A stretch of DNA of 64,000 bases, taken from NCBI RefSeq assembly GCF_032362555.1, contig NC_083512.1, positions 9,722,001-9,786,000 on the forward strand. The letters are read 5' to 3'. This DNA comes from Amyelois transitella (lineage: Eukaryota > Arthropoda > Insecta > Lepidoptera > Pyralidae). The translations under genes and the position numbers were made by a program. Positions 53,301 to 63,668 of the stretch are shown here, one piece after another (the first letter of the stretch is position 1; the number at the start of each line of letters is the position of its first letter). The notes under the pieces were generated by a model that worked only from the letters and a program-made list of their open reading frames with translations, searched no databases and was not told where the DNA came from.

Positions 53301-53662
53301 TTATATCAATTTTTGACATACAAGCAAAGTAAGAGACTCATATTCACCGCTTATTTAAAAAAATACAGGGTTATTTTACTTACCATTTTTGAAATTAAGC
53401 GGGGTGCCGTTTGATGACGTGATCAGTATGACCAACATCTGAAAGCAAAAAAGTATTTAAATTCTTAGGTAGTTAGGTACCTATTCGCAAAATAGAAAAA
53501 AAAAACACCAGTGGAATGTAAATAAAGCTCAGAAGTTAAAATTCTTGTTGGGAAGCCTGATACAAAAAAAAATTCTGTTCAATTCGAAATGAATGATTAT
53601 TTATTATTGTACTATTAGAAAAGAAAAATACTCACAATAAATAAAACAGCGTTCTGCGACAT
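50331..53662 (-). CDS. Spatzle-like gene SPL-C (diverged paralogue lacking one knot cysteine)
   Basis: Six minus-strand exons: 53636-53662, 53384-53438, 53192-53286, 52403-52489, 50923-51020, 50331-50547 (phases 0, 1, 0, 0, 2), 192 residues. Exons 1-2 encode a signal peptide, MSQNAVLFIMLVILITSSNG. Exon 3 has CRNSTYCFERGADYPSAL, the prodomain motif with a sequon between the cysteines. Exon 4 has TEQR then GTTDHSIVTPC, a plausible activation site; about 120 residues follow. The knot domain shows PC, EWC, YC and PICCRC, that is six cysteines: the third family cysteine, present in spatzle and SPL-A, -B, -D, has no counterpart in the stretch after EWCRNKGE. The C-terminus is longer (EIHPMGKIIKF). 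AATAAA on the minus strand at 50285-50290. Likely secreted; function unknown. Confidence 0.9.
50570..50645 (-). repeat. Family B repeat, fragment
   Basis: GAGACTACATCTTTCCAC to TCGCTTCATTCACTTTAAT; in the last SPL-C intron, very near its exon. Confidence 0.55.
50721..50868 (+). repeat. Family A repeat, 5'-truncated
   Basis: ATTGACTTTCTTGACGGGC to GACGTGATTATATGTATG. Confidence 0.75.
51345..51525 (-). repeat. Family D SINE, diverged copy
   Basis: GTTGCCCGAATGTACAGG, GTAAAAGCATCGGTTTGCG, then a worn head with GGGGTAGGGTTATAACCTGTGC. Confidence 0.55.
51594..52093. mobile_element. Fold-back element carrying a family A insertion
   Basis: The left arm (CAATGTGGTGATATGCAACC, then GACACCTTTTAATAAAAAGG, GGACATTTAATTTGTGTCAC) is mirrored at the right (reverse: GTGTGGTGATATGCAGCC, GACACCTTTTATCATAGAAG, GGACATTTAATTAGTGTCAC). 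Without the inserted repeat the element would be about 240 bp, nearly all arm. Confidence 0.75.
51633..51889 (-). repeat. Family A repeat, complete, inside the fold-back arm
   Basis: TAAGATTTGAC before and TTAGATTTGAC after are an 11-bp duplication with one change. Cap and tail are both present. Confidence 0.85.
52134..52386 (+). repeat. Family A repeat, full length
   Basis: ATGCCGTGTGGTTCCCGGCACC to GACGTGACCATATGTATA; GAAGAAT on both sides is a likely short target duplication. It ends 17 bp before an SPL-C exon boundary. Confidence 0.82.
52513..52646. repeat. Two opposed family B fragments
   Basis: A minus-strand piece (52513-52568, AGGGTAGGCAGAGACTACC) and a plus-strand 3' piece (52593-52646, GCCTACCCCTCCGGGAAAG with TATG tail) face each other. 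Confidence 0.6.
52672..52830 (+). repeat. Family A repeat, degraded
   Basis: AAGCCAATAAATTTGGGATTC to GTAAGGGAGACGTGATTACATG. Confidence 0.6.
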
Positions 53663-53830
53663 TTTTCTTTACAAGAAAAAAGTTTGGGAACTTTGTTTAT
53701 TTTTTATTTATAAAAATTAAATTAATTACTAAAATAGTAATATATAATTTAATTAGTATAAGCGGGACGCCCGCCTTAATAATACTGAACTTGACATTAT
53801 TCCTTGCAATTATATAAATATGGGATCGGT
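53663..53830 (-). promoter_or_regulatory. Core promoter and 5' leader of SPL-C
   Basis: On the minus strand, TATTTATATAATTG (53809-53822) is followed about 30 bp later by the initiator-like GTTCAGTATT (53781-53790). The leader to the ATG would be about 120 bp. Confidence 0.55.
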
Positions 53831-54164
53831 TAATTTCCGTGACGTAATTTATAATCAAGAAATACGTTAGAAATATGACAAAATAAGGATATGAAACAGG
53901 AATATCAGTTTATTGCAGAAGGTTAAACACATAATGAAATTACAGAAAATCTAATGACTAACAGTAATTGACGTCTTTATGAAAAACTAATGGTAGTATA
54001 ATGCGTATGCGCATGCACTGGGCTCCTTGGTTCCTAAGGGAAATTGAATACATATCACGTTTTTATTAATTACGGGTAACATTTATTGATATAAACCTTC
54101 CTCAGAAAGTCCTCCTTCCAACATTTCAAACAGGAACAAAATCCGTCCCCTACTTTCCACATAA

Positions 54165-54236
54165 TCGCGGTTTATCCATTACCAGGTAGACAGAGCCGAC
54201 AATCTTGAAAAGACAGCAAGGCCACGTTCAGCTGTA
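54165..54236 (-). repeat. Family A repeat, 3' fragment
   Basis: ATTACCAGGTAGACAGAGCC to GGCCACGTTCAGCTGTATG. Confidence 0.6.
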
Positions 54237-54324
54237 TGTATATATGTATGAAGGTTCTTTGAATAAATTCTTTTTACTTTTTTACTTTTAAAGGTTAATT
54301 ACTGTTCTTTTTTTCGAGACAAAC

Positions 54325-54600
54325 ACCAGGATGAAGTTATTCAAAGGTATTCAAAGTTATGTAAATTCGTTTCAATACTAACCGATACTCTTAGGGCGAG
54401 GTAAAACAGCGAGAGGAAACCTGCACATTCAGTTGACTGGATGTGTAACCATGTATCCAATATGGGTTAGGTTAACCTGCACAAGTTTCGGAGATTAGAT
54501 GAGAGTCGCTTCGTGTAAAAACCTGACTCACCAGGCATACCCTGGGCTCCTCTCCAGAGAGTATGCAACCGGGACTAAAGCCAGGAGGAGAAAGACCTAT
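54325..54600 (+). repeat. Family D SINE, headless
   Basis: AACCGATACTCTTAGGGCG, GAGGAAACCTGCACATTCAG, GTCGCTTCGTGTAAAAACC, AAGCCAGGAGGAGAAAGAC. Confidence 0.65.
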
Positions 54601-55489
54601 ATCCACTGCTCCGATTGCATGAATATTATTTAAGTAGGTATTTTCAAATCCCGTGGGACATGTTTTTACGACTTTTCCAAGAAGAATTGTATTCCAGGTA
54701 TTCCACAGGGAACCTCATGAATAAACTAATTAAATGTTTTTCTGGATTTCCTAAAAAAACAAACTTACCAGTGTTTAAGCTAAATGCTAATTAATTGATC
54801 GTTAATAATTGTTGAAGGCGTAGGAAGCACTCCATAAAAAGTAAAACTTGGTTATGTAAATAGACTGGGGATGATTTTAGGATAATGTAAAACTGCACTT
54901 GCGTTTAACTTGAAACATGCTAAAATAATTTGTATCAAATTTGTATGTACTAGATATAACATTACGAAAAGAATCCAAAAGAAACTTACAATTTTTTTTT
55001 CCTTTTTATAACTGGCCAGTTATGAACACAACAGAAAAGAGGTTGCATAGGTATTACTTATTATATTAACCATTAAGTCTGCTAACATCAATCTCAAATG
55101 TCAACAATTTGGTTTTAGAGGCTTACACAAAAAATGTCTTCGAGTCCATCAGTTCGTCATTTGGAGCCATTTTTCAACCCATTATTCAAAATCTAATTAT
55201 TTATAATAAATCTTATAGAAAAAAGTTTTAGGTTGTCTATTGAATCTGATATTAAACGAGTATTTTTGGTAAGTTACTGTTACCTGGAGTTCAAATGGTA
55301 TCCTCAGTTCCTGCCCGTACTTTGCTACTCATGTTAGCTATACATTAAGTGGTGGTTTTGAAAAAAATAATGGACAATCCTTGGATTAAGGAAATTTTGA
55401 AACCGTGCAAGCATAACATAGCTTCAGTACCTAACGGATTTAAGTATGTATAAATACAACATCCAATCCTTATCAAAACGAAGGTAAGT

Positions 55490-55550
55490 TTGTCTGTTAC
55501 CTCTTCCGAGTTAACCACTAAACCGATTCTAATGAAATTTCGCATAAGAA
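55490..55550 (-). repeat. Family F-like fragment
   Basis: TTGTCTGTTACCTCTTCCGAG, ACCACTAAACCGATTCTAATG, AAATTTCGCATAAG. Confidence 0.4.
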
Positions 55551-56014
55551 ATTGTTAAATAAAACATTTTATTGTTTTCACATTTTGAATTATTTAATAA
55601 CTATATATACATAGCAACGTTTACCATGGTGTAAATCACAAAGAGTAAGCATGACTACATCATGGAGTGCGTTACCTAAGAGTAAGTATATGACAGAAAT
55701 TAAAGGTATACTTTACGTGGGATGTTAAAATTTAAATAAAAACACAATTTGGATATTAAGATGTATTTTTTGAATAAAAATTTCGCGAAGCATTATTATA
55801 ACAATGGGATATATAAATCACAAATTTATTTTATGTATAAACAAACAAAAGTATTTACTGTCGTTACTTCTAAGACTGTTTTGTTTTGGTACAGTCAACC
55901 GCATATCAGTGACCCTGTATGGAACTGTATTACGCGGTAATAAACGCTAATTTGCTATAAAATGGGTATATTGATATTTCGATGACCATAATATAGTTGA
56001 TCGGAGATTTGCTC

Positions 56015-59000
56015 TTAATCTTTGGTCTTATCCCTGATGGTACACTTGCAACACGTACTGACTGGTACTGGCAAGAGTTTGACTTTTTCGGAGACCTCGT
56101 CGAAAACGTACACGTCTATTTCGCCAACTTGCGTCTCACATGTTGCTTGGAAGCGGTCTTCCTGTAGGAATATATTTCTCATGCACTGGCCTCCTTGGTT
56201 TCTAAAAAGTATTAGAATCTCAATATAAAACGAAACGCTTACAGAATTATTAACTGGTATATCAATCACGGCCCAAATCGCTAAGTTTAAGGTTTGAAAT
56301 TTAGAATGTAGATTGTAGGTTTTTTAATTACCAAAGCCTACAGCCATTACTCTTTGGTACACACATACATACACGTATATAATCATGTCTTTAATATCCT
56401 TTGCGGGACAGACAGAGCTCACAGTATTGAAATGACTGATAGGCCACGTTCAGCTGTTTGACCAAATAGAATGATCCAAATAGTGACAGGTTCCCCATCA
56501 CCCATCGCCTAAATGAAGAACCCTAAGTTAAGCTAAGTTTGTAAGCCTATTTCTTAGTCGCCTTTTACGACATCCATAAAAAAGGGATAAAGTGGTCCTA
56601 TTATTTTATTTATATTAGCTCCAATAAACAGTGGTTTTTACAGTAGATTTTTATTGCTCACTTAAAACATTTGAGAATAAATTAAGGCGATCGGTTCTTA
56701 CTTGCAAGTTACATGTCTGATTCTTTGCGTGAAGAACTTTGATTGGACAACAGGGTACCATCGATTATTTTCTCCTTTAACTGAAAAAGGTCTCAACATC
56801 TGAAAAAAATATGTTTAGGTAAGATAAACACTAAAAACAATACTTCTTTTTTTTCATGCAAAAGTCGGTCTGACTGAAACGCTTTCACGGTTATGTCATA
56901 GGCCGTATTTGATGAAATTTCGTGCGGAAATAGAAAAAAAATATAACAATAAAAAAAAATTAAGAGAATTGAATTGTTGTAAATTTGCATAGGTGCGAAT
57001 TCCCGATATATGTTAATTATGAATTGTATTCAGTAAAATGAAATTAGTGTCATTAAGAAAACACCTAAGTTGCACACAAAAAAAAACTTAGTCAGTGAAT
57101 TGCATGAGCATTTTATGGTACCAAACACTAAATGTTTTTCTGTTTAGTGAGTCGGTAAACTGGCAGAGAATTCCAAACGGCAGCCTTTTGTACATTTTAC
57201 TTTGTACAATAACGTTTTCAATGCCGTGTGGTTCCCGGCACCATTAGAAAAATGAATAGGAACACCCCATCTCTTTCCCATGGATGTCGTAAAAAGCGAC
57301 TAAGGGATAGGCTAATAAACTTGAGATTCTTCTTTTAGGCAACAGGCTAGCAACCTGTCACTACTTATTTGAATTTCAATTCTATCATTAAGCCAAACAG
57401 CTGAATGTGGCCTATCAGTCTTTTTAAGACTGTCGGCTCTGTGTACCCCGCAAGGGATATAGACGTGATAAGAATAATAGAAAAAATATGCATAGATACT
57501 TGAACTTCAGTACTGCAGTTTATTTCATCTTCTCTTTCATGATTTAACTTATCCATCTCATCTTCTTCAAAGTCCGGGCTGTTTGGCAAAGGGCTCTGTA
57601 AAATATTAAATAGGTGAAATATTTTTAAATTTTTTTTTGCTGAGCGGAGACCTTTTTGGTACATTTTTGGATGTAAATTGTCATATTTTTATTTGTATTT
57701 TGTATCAAATAAACATATTTTCTGTCTTTCTTTCTTTTTAGGTATATTTGCATGTCTCTTATAAAATCAAGAATTATTATATTATATCATTAGTCATTTA
57801 CTGAGATATATACTGAAGAAGAATGAGTGGTCCTTTACCATTATGTATAAAACCACTTAGCCGATAATGATAAAATACTAACATGTTTCAAGTATGCGTC
57901 GATAGCTTTCTGCGGATAATTCTCGTAGCTCGACGGATTTTCAAAACACATTGCTTTGTTGGCACAATTTCGAGGTACTATCAAATTATTATTTGCACCT
58001 GTAAGAATAAACAATATTAAGATAAATTAATGAAAAATAAGTCTATGCAGTTATAGAATGTGCAAAATGATAATCATAATGATTATGGATTTTCCTTTTT
58101 ATTTTGGTTGACTGGAAGAAATCCCGGTTGTGATAAGTCCGCCATTGTACATAGGTATTCTTCTATATCCAATGACTGTTCTATTTTTGTTACATTTGTT
58201 TATATGTGCAATAAAGAGTTTACAAACAAACAAACATAATAGAACTTATGTGTGTAAAATTTTAAAAAGAAACCAAATAGAAAATAAGAATTATTTCTTC
58301 AAAATAATTTGTTTAGTTTGCTTACCTTGTGTATTGTTCACTTGAAGAACAACAGTTCCTACCTGAAACAAAAACATTTGAATAAAAATTATCAGATCTT
58401 CGGACGTAAGGTGAATATTTAATATATTCACGTACATCTTAAAGGTGTGTCGCATTATCAATATTGTTATATCTTAGTTTTTTAATTAAGACAAAGAGCG
58501 TAGGTGGTTTAATTGGTAAGATGATAATACATATGCGTGATGCGCAAAAAGGCACGGGTTCGAATCCCACTTCGGCCATGTACCAATGACTTCTTTCGAA
58601 GATATGTACATTATTTTGAATATTAATCGATGCTCTCATGTTGAAGGAAAACATCGTGAGGAAACCTGCACAGGTAACTGGATGTGTAACCCTGATCGAT
58701 CCAATACGTCAGGTTTACCTGCAAAGGTTGCGGAGGTCAGATGGGAGTCGCTTCGTGTAAAAACCTGACTCATCCAAACCAGGATCTATGGTCTGAGGCA
58801 TACCCTGGGCTCCTCGCCAGAGTGTTGAGGATGTAACTGGAACTAGCCAAGAGGAAGAAGGATGTCAAGGTCCTAAAATAATATAGATAAAAAATAAATA
58901 CCTGTGACTATCAAGTTATCCAAGTTAACGTGAAAAAGCTTTATAGAGCTTGGATTTTAAAATATTTTGCATAGTTTGACTTCACTAGGTAGATATTGTG

Positions 59001-59325
59001 GCGTCATCTCTACGCCATTCGCCACAAACATCAAATCAAACAACTACTGTCAATCATCGCGAAGAAAATGACGCGCTCAACCAATAGCAGCGAAGAATCT
59101 GAGACGCGATTTCAAAGATTTCACGGATTGGAGCTATATATACAACCTCCGACACAACATCGTCGGAGCCGCGGTTCCCCAGGCATAACACCTAGCCTGG
59201 CGGAAGATCTTCCCTTTGGTGGCGGTCGAGCCGAATCATCGCTCCCGCTACAATATTATTGAACTTTTTAGAAAAATAGAAAATTTAATATTACATACCA
59301 ACAAACAGATCGATAAGGTCTTCAT
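56015..59325 (-). CDS. Spatzle-like gene SPL-D (diverged paralogue)
   Basis: Six minus-strand exons: 59299-59325, 58326-58362, 57883-57998, 57500-57595, 56702-56799, 56015-56201 (phases 0, 1, 0, 0, 2), 186 residues. MKTLSICLLVGTVVLQVN is the signal peptide. Exon 3 has CANKAMCFENPSSYENYPQK, the prodomain motif in a slightly longer form. Exon 4 is very acidic (DFEEDEMDK) with LNHER then EDEINC, a plausible cleavage point; about 105 residues would remain. Knot cysteines: INC, VTC, GQC, ATC and STCCKC, seven as in spatzle. Exon 5 starts MLRPFSVKGENNRWYPVVQS, whose RWYPVVQ corresponds to KWYVVVNQ of spatzle. Two unusual junctions: donor GTTAGT after exon 3, acceptor TTTTTAG before exon 6. TTTATT at 55825-55830 gives a minus-strand AATAAA. 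Probably secreted; function unknown. Confidence 0.9.
56364..56615 (-). repeat. Family A repeat, near full length, diverged
   Basis: CACATACATACACGTATATAATC to AAGTGGTCCTATTATTTTA. Confidence 0.7.
57221..57470 (+). repeat. Family A repeat, full length
   Basis: ATGCCGTGTGGTTCCCGGCACC to ATATAGACGTGATAAG; lies in an SPL-D intron about 30 bp from an exon. Confidence 0.82.
58105..58240 (+). repeat. Family G repeat tail
   Basis: TTGACTGGAAGAAATCCCGG, TAAGTCCGCCATTGTACAT, GTGCAATAAAGAGTTTACAA then ACAAACAAAC. Confidence 0.55.
58500..58865 (+). repeat. Family D tRNA-headed SINE, full length
   Basis: GTAGGTGGTTTAATTGGTAAG ... GGGTTCGAATCCCACTTCGGCC head; body GAGGAAACCTGCACAGGTAAC to GGAACTAGCCAAGAGGAAG. 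In SPL-D intron 1. Confidence 0.75.
58997..59252 (+). mobile_element. Solo-LTR-like element, copy 2, with 4-bp target duplication
   Basis: The 256-bp block starts TGTGGCG, ends CTACA, and is flanked by ATAT on both sides (58993-58996, 59253-59256). It contains GAGCTATATATACAACC, a TATA-like box. These are LTR hallmarks; no internal retroelement region is present. It lies between SPL-D exons 1 and 2. Confidence 0.62.
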
Positions 59326-59470
59326 TTTTACAATATCAATCTAGTATCTATTTTACGGAAAGATCTGAAACTTTGTATAATAACAAATATTATAACTCCA
59401 ATTAACAAAGTATTATACTCGAATGATATAATGTATACGATTGTGTATATTTATAGCTGTTGATTTTCCT
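59326..59470 (-). promoter_or_regulatory. Probable promoter region of SPL-D
   Basis: Reading the minus strand, TATA-like words occur at CTATAAATATAC and AGTTATAATATTTG; the second precedes TTTCAGATC, a possible initiator, by about 30 bp. Less clear than for the other genes. Confidence 0.35.
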
Positions 59471-59499
59471 TATTTATACCCACATGGAATGGAATTTAA

Positions 59500-59750
59500 T
59501 ACATACATACAATCACGTCTATATCCCTTGCGGGGCAGACAGAGCCTACAGTCTTGTAAAGACTGATAGGCCACGTTCAGCTATTTGGCTTTAAGATAGG
59601 ATTGAGATTCAAATAGTGACAGGTTGCTAGCCCATCGCCTAAAAGAAGAATCCCAAGTTTATAAGCCTACCCCTTAGTCGGCTTTTACGACATCCATGGG
59701 AAAGAGATGGAGTGGTACTATTCTTTTTTGTATTGGTGCCGGAAACCACA
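59500..59750 (-). repeat. Family A repeat, complete, with 11-bp target duplication
   Basis: ATGGAATTTAA at 59489-59499 and again at 59750-59760 (sharing one base with the element end) flanks a 251-bp copy. Confidence 0.87.
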
Positions 59751-59906
59751 TGGAATTTAAATAAATAAAAAATATGCTTGCAATATTTTACCGCGCAAAT
59801 TTAATTATAGACATTTTTAATTTATCTGGCATGGCAATATATTTTTTTTCAGTTAATTTATTTCCGAAGATTTAGCCTTACATACGAATAAATTAACAAA
59901 CATTAC

Positions 59907-60087
59907 CCCCAGTCTTAAAAGACTGATAGGCCTCGTTCAGCTGTTTGGCTTAATGAAAGAATTGAGATTTAAATAGTGACAAGTTGCTAGCCCATCGCCT
60001 AAATGAAGAATCCCAACTTTAAAAGCCTTCCCCTTAGTCGCCTTTTACGACATCCATGGGAAAGACATGGGGTGGTCCTATTCAATC
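59907..60087 (-). repeat. Family A repeat, both ends missing
   Basis: CCCAGTCTTAAAAGACTGATAGG to ATGGGGTGGTCCTATTC. Confidence 0.75.
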
Positions 60088-60539
60088 AGTTTAAACGCCT
60101 CACAAACATGCGATTTATGTAGGTATGTAGAAATAACTACTTTTGATGTTAACAGTGAACCAAATAAGGCCAACAATATGAATCTACCTCAATTTCGAAA
60201 TATATAAATGAACCTCATGAAAATAATCCTTAGTGTCTAAGTGCTATTACACACGGTAGAATTGACCATAATAATGGTCACCTAGTAGGCCATGTTAGGA
60301 AACAAATGCTTCATTGGCTAAATTATTGCACTGTTGTAATCATTTTATACTTTACTATGTTTCAGATAAAATTCTATTTACCTCAACGCTTAAACTAAAT
60401 ACAGTTTGGGCATTGAGGTACGAAGACGCGAGGTGGGAATTCTAAGTATTGGCGGGTGATAAAATTATTACAAACTTACCGAATTAAGATAGTAGTCACT
60501 TTGAACAAATTGTAAGTAAGTATAAACCTGTTCAGAAGA

Positions 60540-60700
60540 AGGGTTATATGACAGAAGAGTTAAGTTGGGCTAACAACCTATCTCTTTTCGAATCTAAATT
60601 TTATTATTAAGCCCATTAAGCTGAACATGACCTTTCAGTCTTTTCGAGACTGTCCGCTCTGTCTTACTCGTAAGGAATTACGAGAAAGTCGTGATTGTAA
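60540..60700 (+). repeat. Family A repeat, degraded
   Basis: GGGCTAACAACCTATCTCTTTTC to GAAAGTCGTGATTGTAA. Confidence 0.55.
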
Positions 60701-60778
60701 AAAATATGTAAAAATTGAACCATAATATGTGAAACAAACACGAAAATATGATCGCATTTTTAAGTTGAGATAAGAGAA

Positions 60779-61039
60779 CATACATATGGTCACGTCTATA
60801 TCCCTTGCGGGGTAGACAGAGCCAACAGTCTTGAAAAGACTGAATGGCCACGCTCATCTATTTGGTTTAAATGAGTTTGAATTGAGATTCAAATAGTGAC
60901 AGGTTGCTAGCCCATCGCCTAAAAAGAATCCCAAGTATGTAAGCCTATCCCTTAGTCGCCTTTTACATCTTTTGACATCCATGAGAAAGAGATGGAGTGG
61001 TCCTATTATTTTTGTATCGGTGCCGGGAACCACACGGCA
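60779..61039 (-). repeat. Family A repeat, full length
   Basis: ACATACATATGGTCACGTC to GTGCCGGGAACCACACGGCAC. Confidence 0.85.
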
Positions 61040-61585
61040 CAGATATGAGAACAAGGAACATAATGTGTCAAAATTAAGTTAATTGTAAAATTCTGCTTAA
61101 ATTGCACACTTGGTGTCACATTATATCATTATGGAGATAAAACTGTACAGTGACTAAATAATATCAACATTTTGTAACAATAAAGATCTTATTTACACGA
61201 ATTTGTGTTCTATTCGTTATTAATTACGAAACAGATTTGTATAACAAAATGTGGTATGTGACTGCACGCACTGTTTCCATGGCAAATTGTCACCATTAAA
61301 ATTTTTAAATTGTTTGTTTTGTCACAAACTTACGTACCCACTGTTTATTTACGGGGGGGTTACGCCAGAACCGAGATGGGGTGTGTAACATCATTAAAGA
61401 ACGATGTGACATGATTTTAACACAATTAACAGGTTAATTTAGTTTACAAGTATAATGTTATGAACATGTGTACATTTGCCCTTGCAAAAGGTTTTGTTAC
61501 AAATTATACTGGAGGTGCTGGGGAGCTTTTAATCCAATTGGTGTACCGTATCGGTATAGTCCAAGAAAACAGTAAACCCTGTTTA

Positions 61586-61832
61586 CGTACATACATATAC
61601 GAGTAGTCACGACTATATACATTGCGGGGTAGTCAGTATTGAAAAGTCTGATAGGCCACGCTCGGCTGTTTGGCTTAATGATAGAATTGAGATTCAAATA
61701 GTGACAGGTTGCTAGTCTGTCGCCTAAAAGAAGAAGTTTGTCTATCCCTTACTCGCTTTTGACGACATCCACGGGAAAGAATTGGAGTGGTGATATTCTT
61801 TCTTTTCTAATGGTGCCGGAAACCACACGGCA
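61586..61832 (-). repeat. Family A repeat, near full length
   Basis: TACATACATATACGAGTAGTC to GGTGCCGGAAACCACACGG; a short deletion near the CCAACAGTC segment. Confidence 0.8.
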
Positions 61833-62773
61833 GAAAAGTATGATTATCAGATTCATAATGAAATAAAATTTCACGTGCCAAATTGAATTTTAATACATGC
61901 ACTTACAATTATTTATTCAGTGCATTATCTACGTAATTAATACATTTTCCTCATCAATGTTCCTCGTGTGTTTTACCTGGTAACACGATTACCATTTCGT
62001 TGACGGACATACGGACGGACTCGGCGACTGGATGTAACAGATATAGAGGTTTTAAGGTCTGATTGAATTAAAAACGAATATTGTTGCAAAACGGTCGAGT
62101 TTATTAGATAGATAGATAAAAACGTTTATTCAGTTGCTACAGACACAAAATACAGAAAAAAACATAACATTATAAAAAACACAGTTGAGATTGTTATTGT
62201 TACTTTTAATGAATTTTTTGAAATAAATAATCTTACCACAATTTCACTTAAAAGTCATACTCATAGGTATCATTCTAACCAAATTTTGGTGGACGATTAA
62301 GAGTAAAATTTTACAGAATAAAGAATTATCCTAACTAGTTAAATTAAAGTATGCCGTGAAAATTTGCCAAAAAAAAATCGAACCTTCATACACATCTTCC
62401 GCATTTTTATTCACTGGTCTATCTATAATTGTTAGGTTGTCGATATAGCTATAAGATTCAAGAAGAAACATGTGTTATAAATTACTCAATTTAGATTAAG
62501 TTTCACAATTTACGTTCTGTTCAAACCAACCTTATATTATGTGATGTTTCTTCGAACAGATTAGTTGGGTAACCTCCGCCTTTACCTCTCTATGCCCTAA
62601 CTGAGTCACATCCATATTCCCGTCAATGAAGTCAATGAAGTCAATTTTACATGACTATCGAAATCTCTGGAAGGAAGGAAGTGATATTGGGATGTACTTT
62701 TCGATTCTCAATAAGATCATGGATGTCATTTTTTGGTATCATTGATGTCGTGCTCTTTTGACATATCGTCATT

Positions 62774-63028
62774 CGTTCATTCATTTGATCATGTCTATAT
62801 CTCTAGCGGGGAAGACAGAGACAGCAGTCTTGAAAGACTCATGGGCCACGTTCAGCTGACAGGCTTGATGATAGAATTTATATTCAAATAGTGACAGGTT
62901 GCTAGCCCATTGCCTAAAAGAGGAATCCAAAGTTTATAAGCCTATCCCTAAGTCGCCTTTTACGACATCCACGAAAAAGAGATGGAGTGGTATTCTTTTT
63001 TATATTGATGCCTGGAACTAGACGGCAC
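62774..63028 (-). repeat. Family A repeat, full length
   Basis: ATTCATTCATTTGATCATG to GATGCCTGGAACTAGACGGCAC. Confidence 0.8.
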
Positions 63029-63057
63029 CATCGGAACCACAAGGCATATCGTACCAT

Positions 63058-63110
63058 CAGTATATGAGAGTCCCGGGTTCGATCTCCGGTCAGGTTAAGA
63101 ATGAAAATAT
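63058..63110 (+). repeat. Family C SINE, head fragment
   Basis: GAGAGTCCCGGGTTCGATCTCCGG then GAATGAAAAT; B-box half only. Confidence 0.4.
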
Positions 63111-63117
63111 TCTTTAC

Positions 63118-63299
63118 GGATAGGCTTACAAACTTGGGATTCTTTTTTAGGCGATGGGCAAGCAACCTGTCTCTATTTGAATCTCAATTCTATCATTAAG
63201 CCAAATAGCTGAACGTGGCCGATCAGTCTTTTCAAGACTGTTGGCTGTGTCTACCCCACAAAGGATATAGACGTCACCATATGTATGTATGTATGTATT
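63118..63299 (+). repeat. Family A repeat, 5'-truncated
   Basis: CGGATAGGCTTACAAACTTGG to GACGTCACCATATGTATGTATG. Confidence 0.8.
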
Positions 63300-63523
63300 A
63301 CTTCGTAAACTTAAATTAATCATTCTTGGTTTCAACGCATGTTGGTTGGCACAAACATACTTTCTAACAGTTCCTTTTTGTTATTTCTAAATCTCATAAA
63401 TATTACTTACTTCTAATGTAGGTTATTATGTAATGTACACGTATGAAGATTTGTCTGTTTTTGACTTGACACATTTAATTGTTTTTTTTTTTTAATTATT
63501 TAATACATATTATATATTATATA

Positions 63524-63668
63524 TGCTGCACTGCAGTGTAGTTTGTTCCGCCGCTTCTTCTACACATGCGCTTTGGAAGCGGTAGTAGTTATAATTAGAT
63601 TTAAGTGATGTGACGTCAATAAGTGATACCTTGTATCCAGTTTTGAAAATAAATCTATTTTATTAATG
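63524..63668 (+). repeat. Family E repeat
   Basis: GCTGCACTGCAGTGTAGTTTG, GCGCTTTGGAAGCGGTAGTAG, ATACCTTGTATCCAGTTTTG, ending AATAAATCTATTTTATT. Confidence 0.68.

Larger units (their letters stand above)
53831..55820. other. Spacer between SPL-C and SPL-D
   Basis: No coding exon seen. Contains a family A fragment (54165-54236), a short dispersed repeat (54085-54150) and a family D body. Confidence 0.5.

Noticed and set aside
5280-58590. tRNA genes at 5.3, 11.6, 15.2, 30.4, 35.9 and 58.5 kb
   Set aside because: All have A/B-box heads but continue into a shared non-tRNA body and occur as truncated copies; they are SINEs.
466-63299. CRISPR array or satellite suggested by many copies of one repeat
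   Set aside because: Copies are dispersed, in both orientations, of variable length and with target duplications.
62914-63335. Open frames of 60-85 codons across family A copies
   Set aside because: The same frames recur wherever the repeat lies in that orientation (for example at 45.0, 52.2 and 60.9 kb), with no coding signature; they are translations of the repeat.
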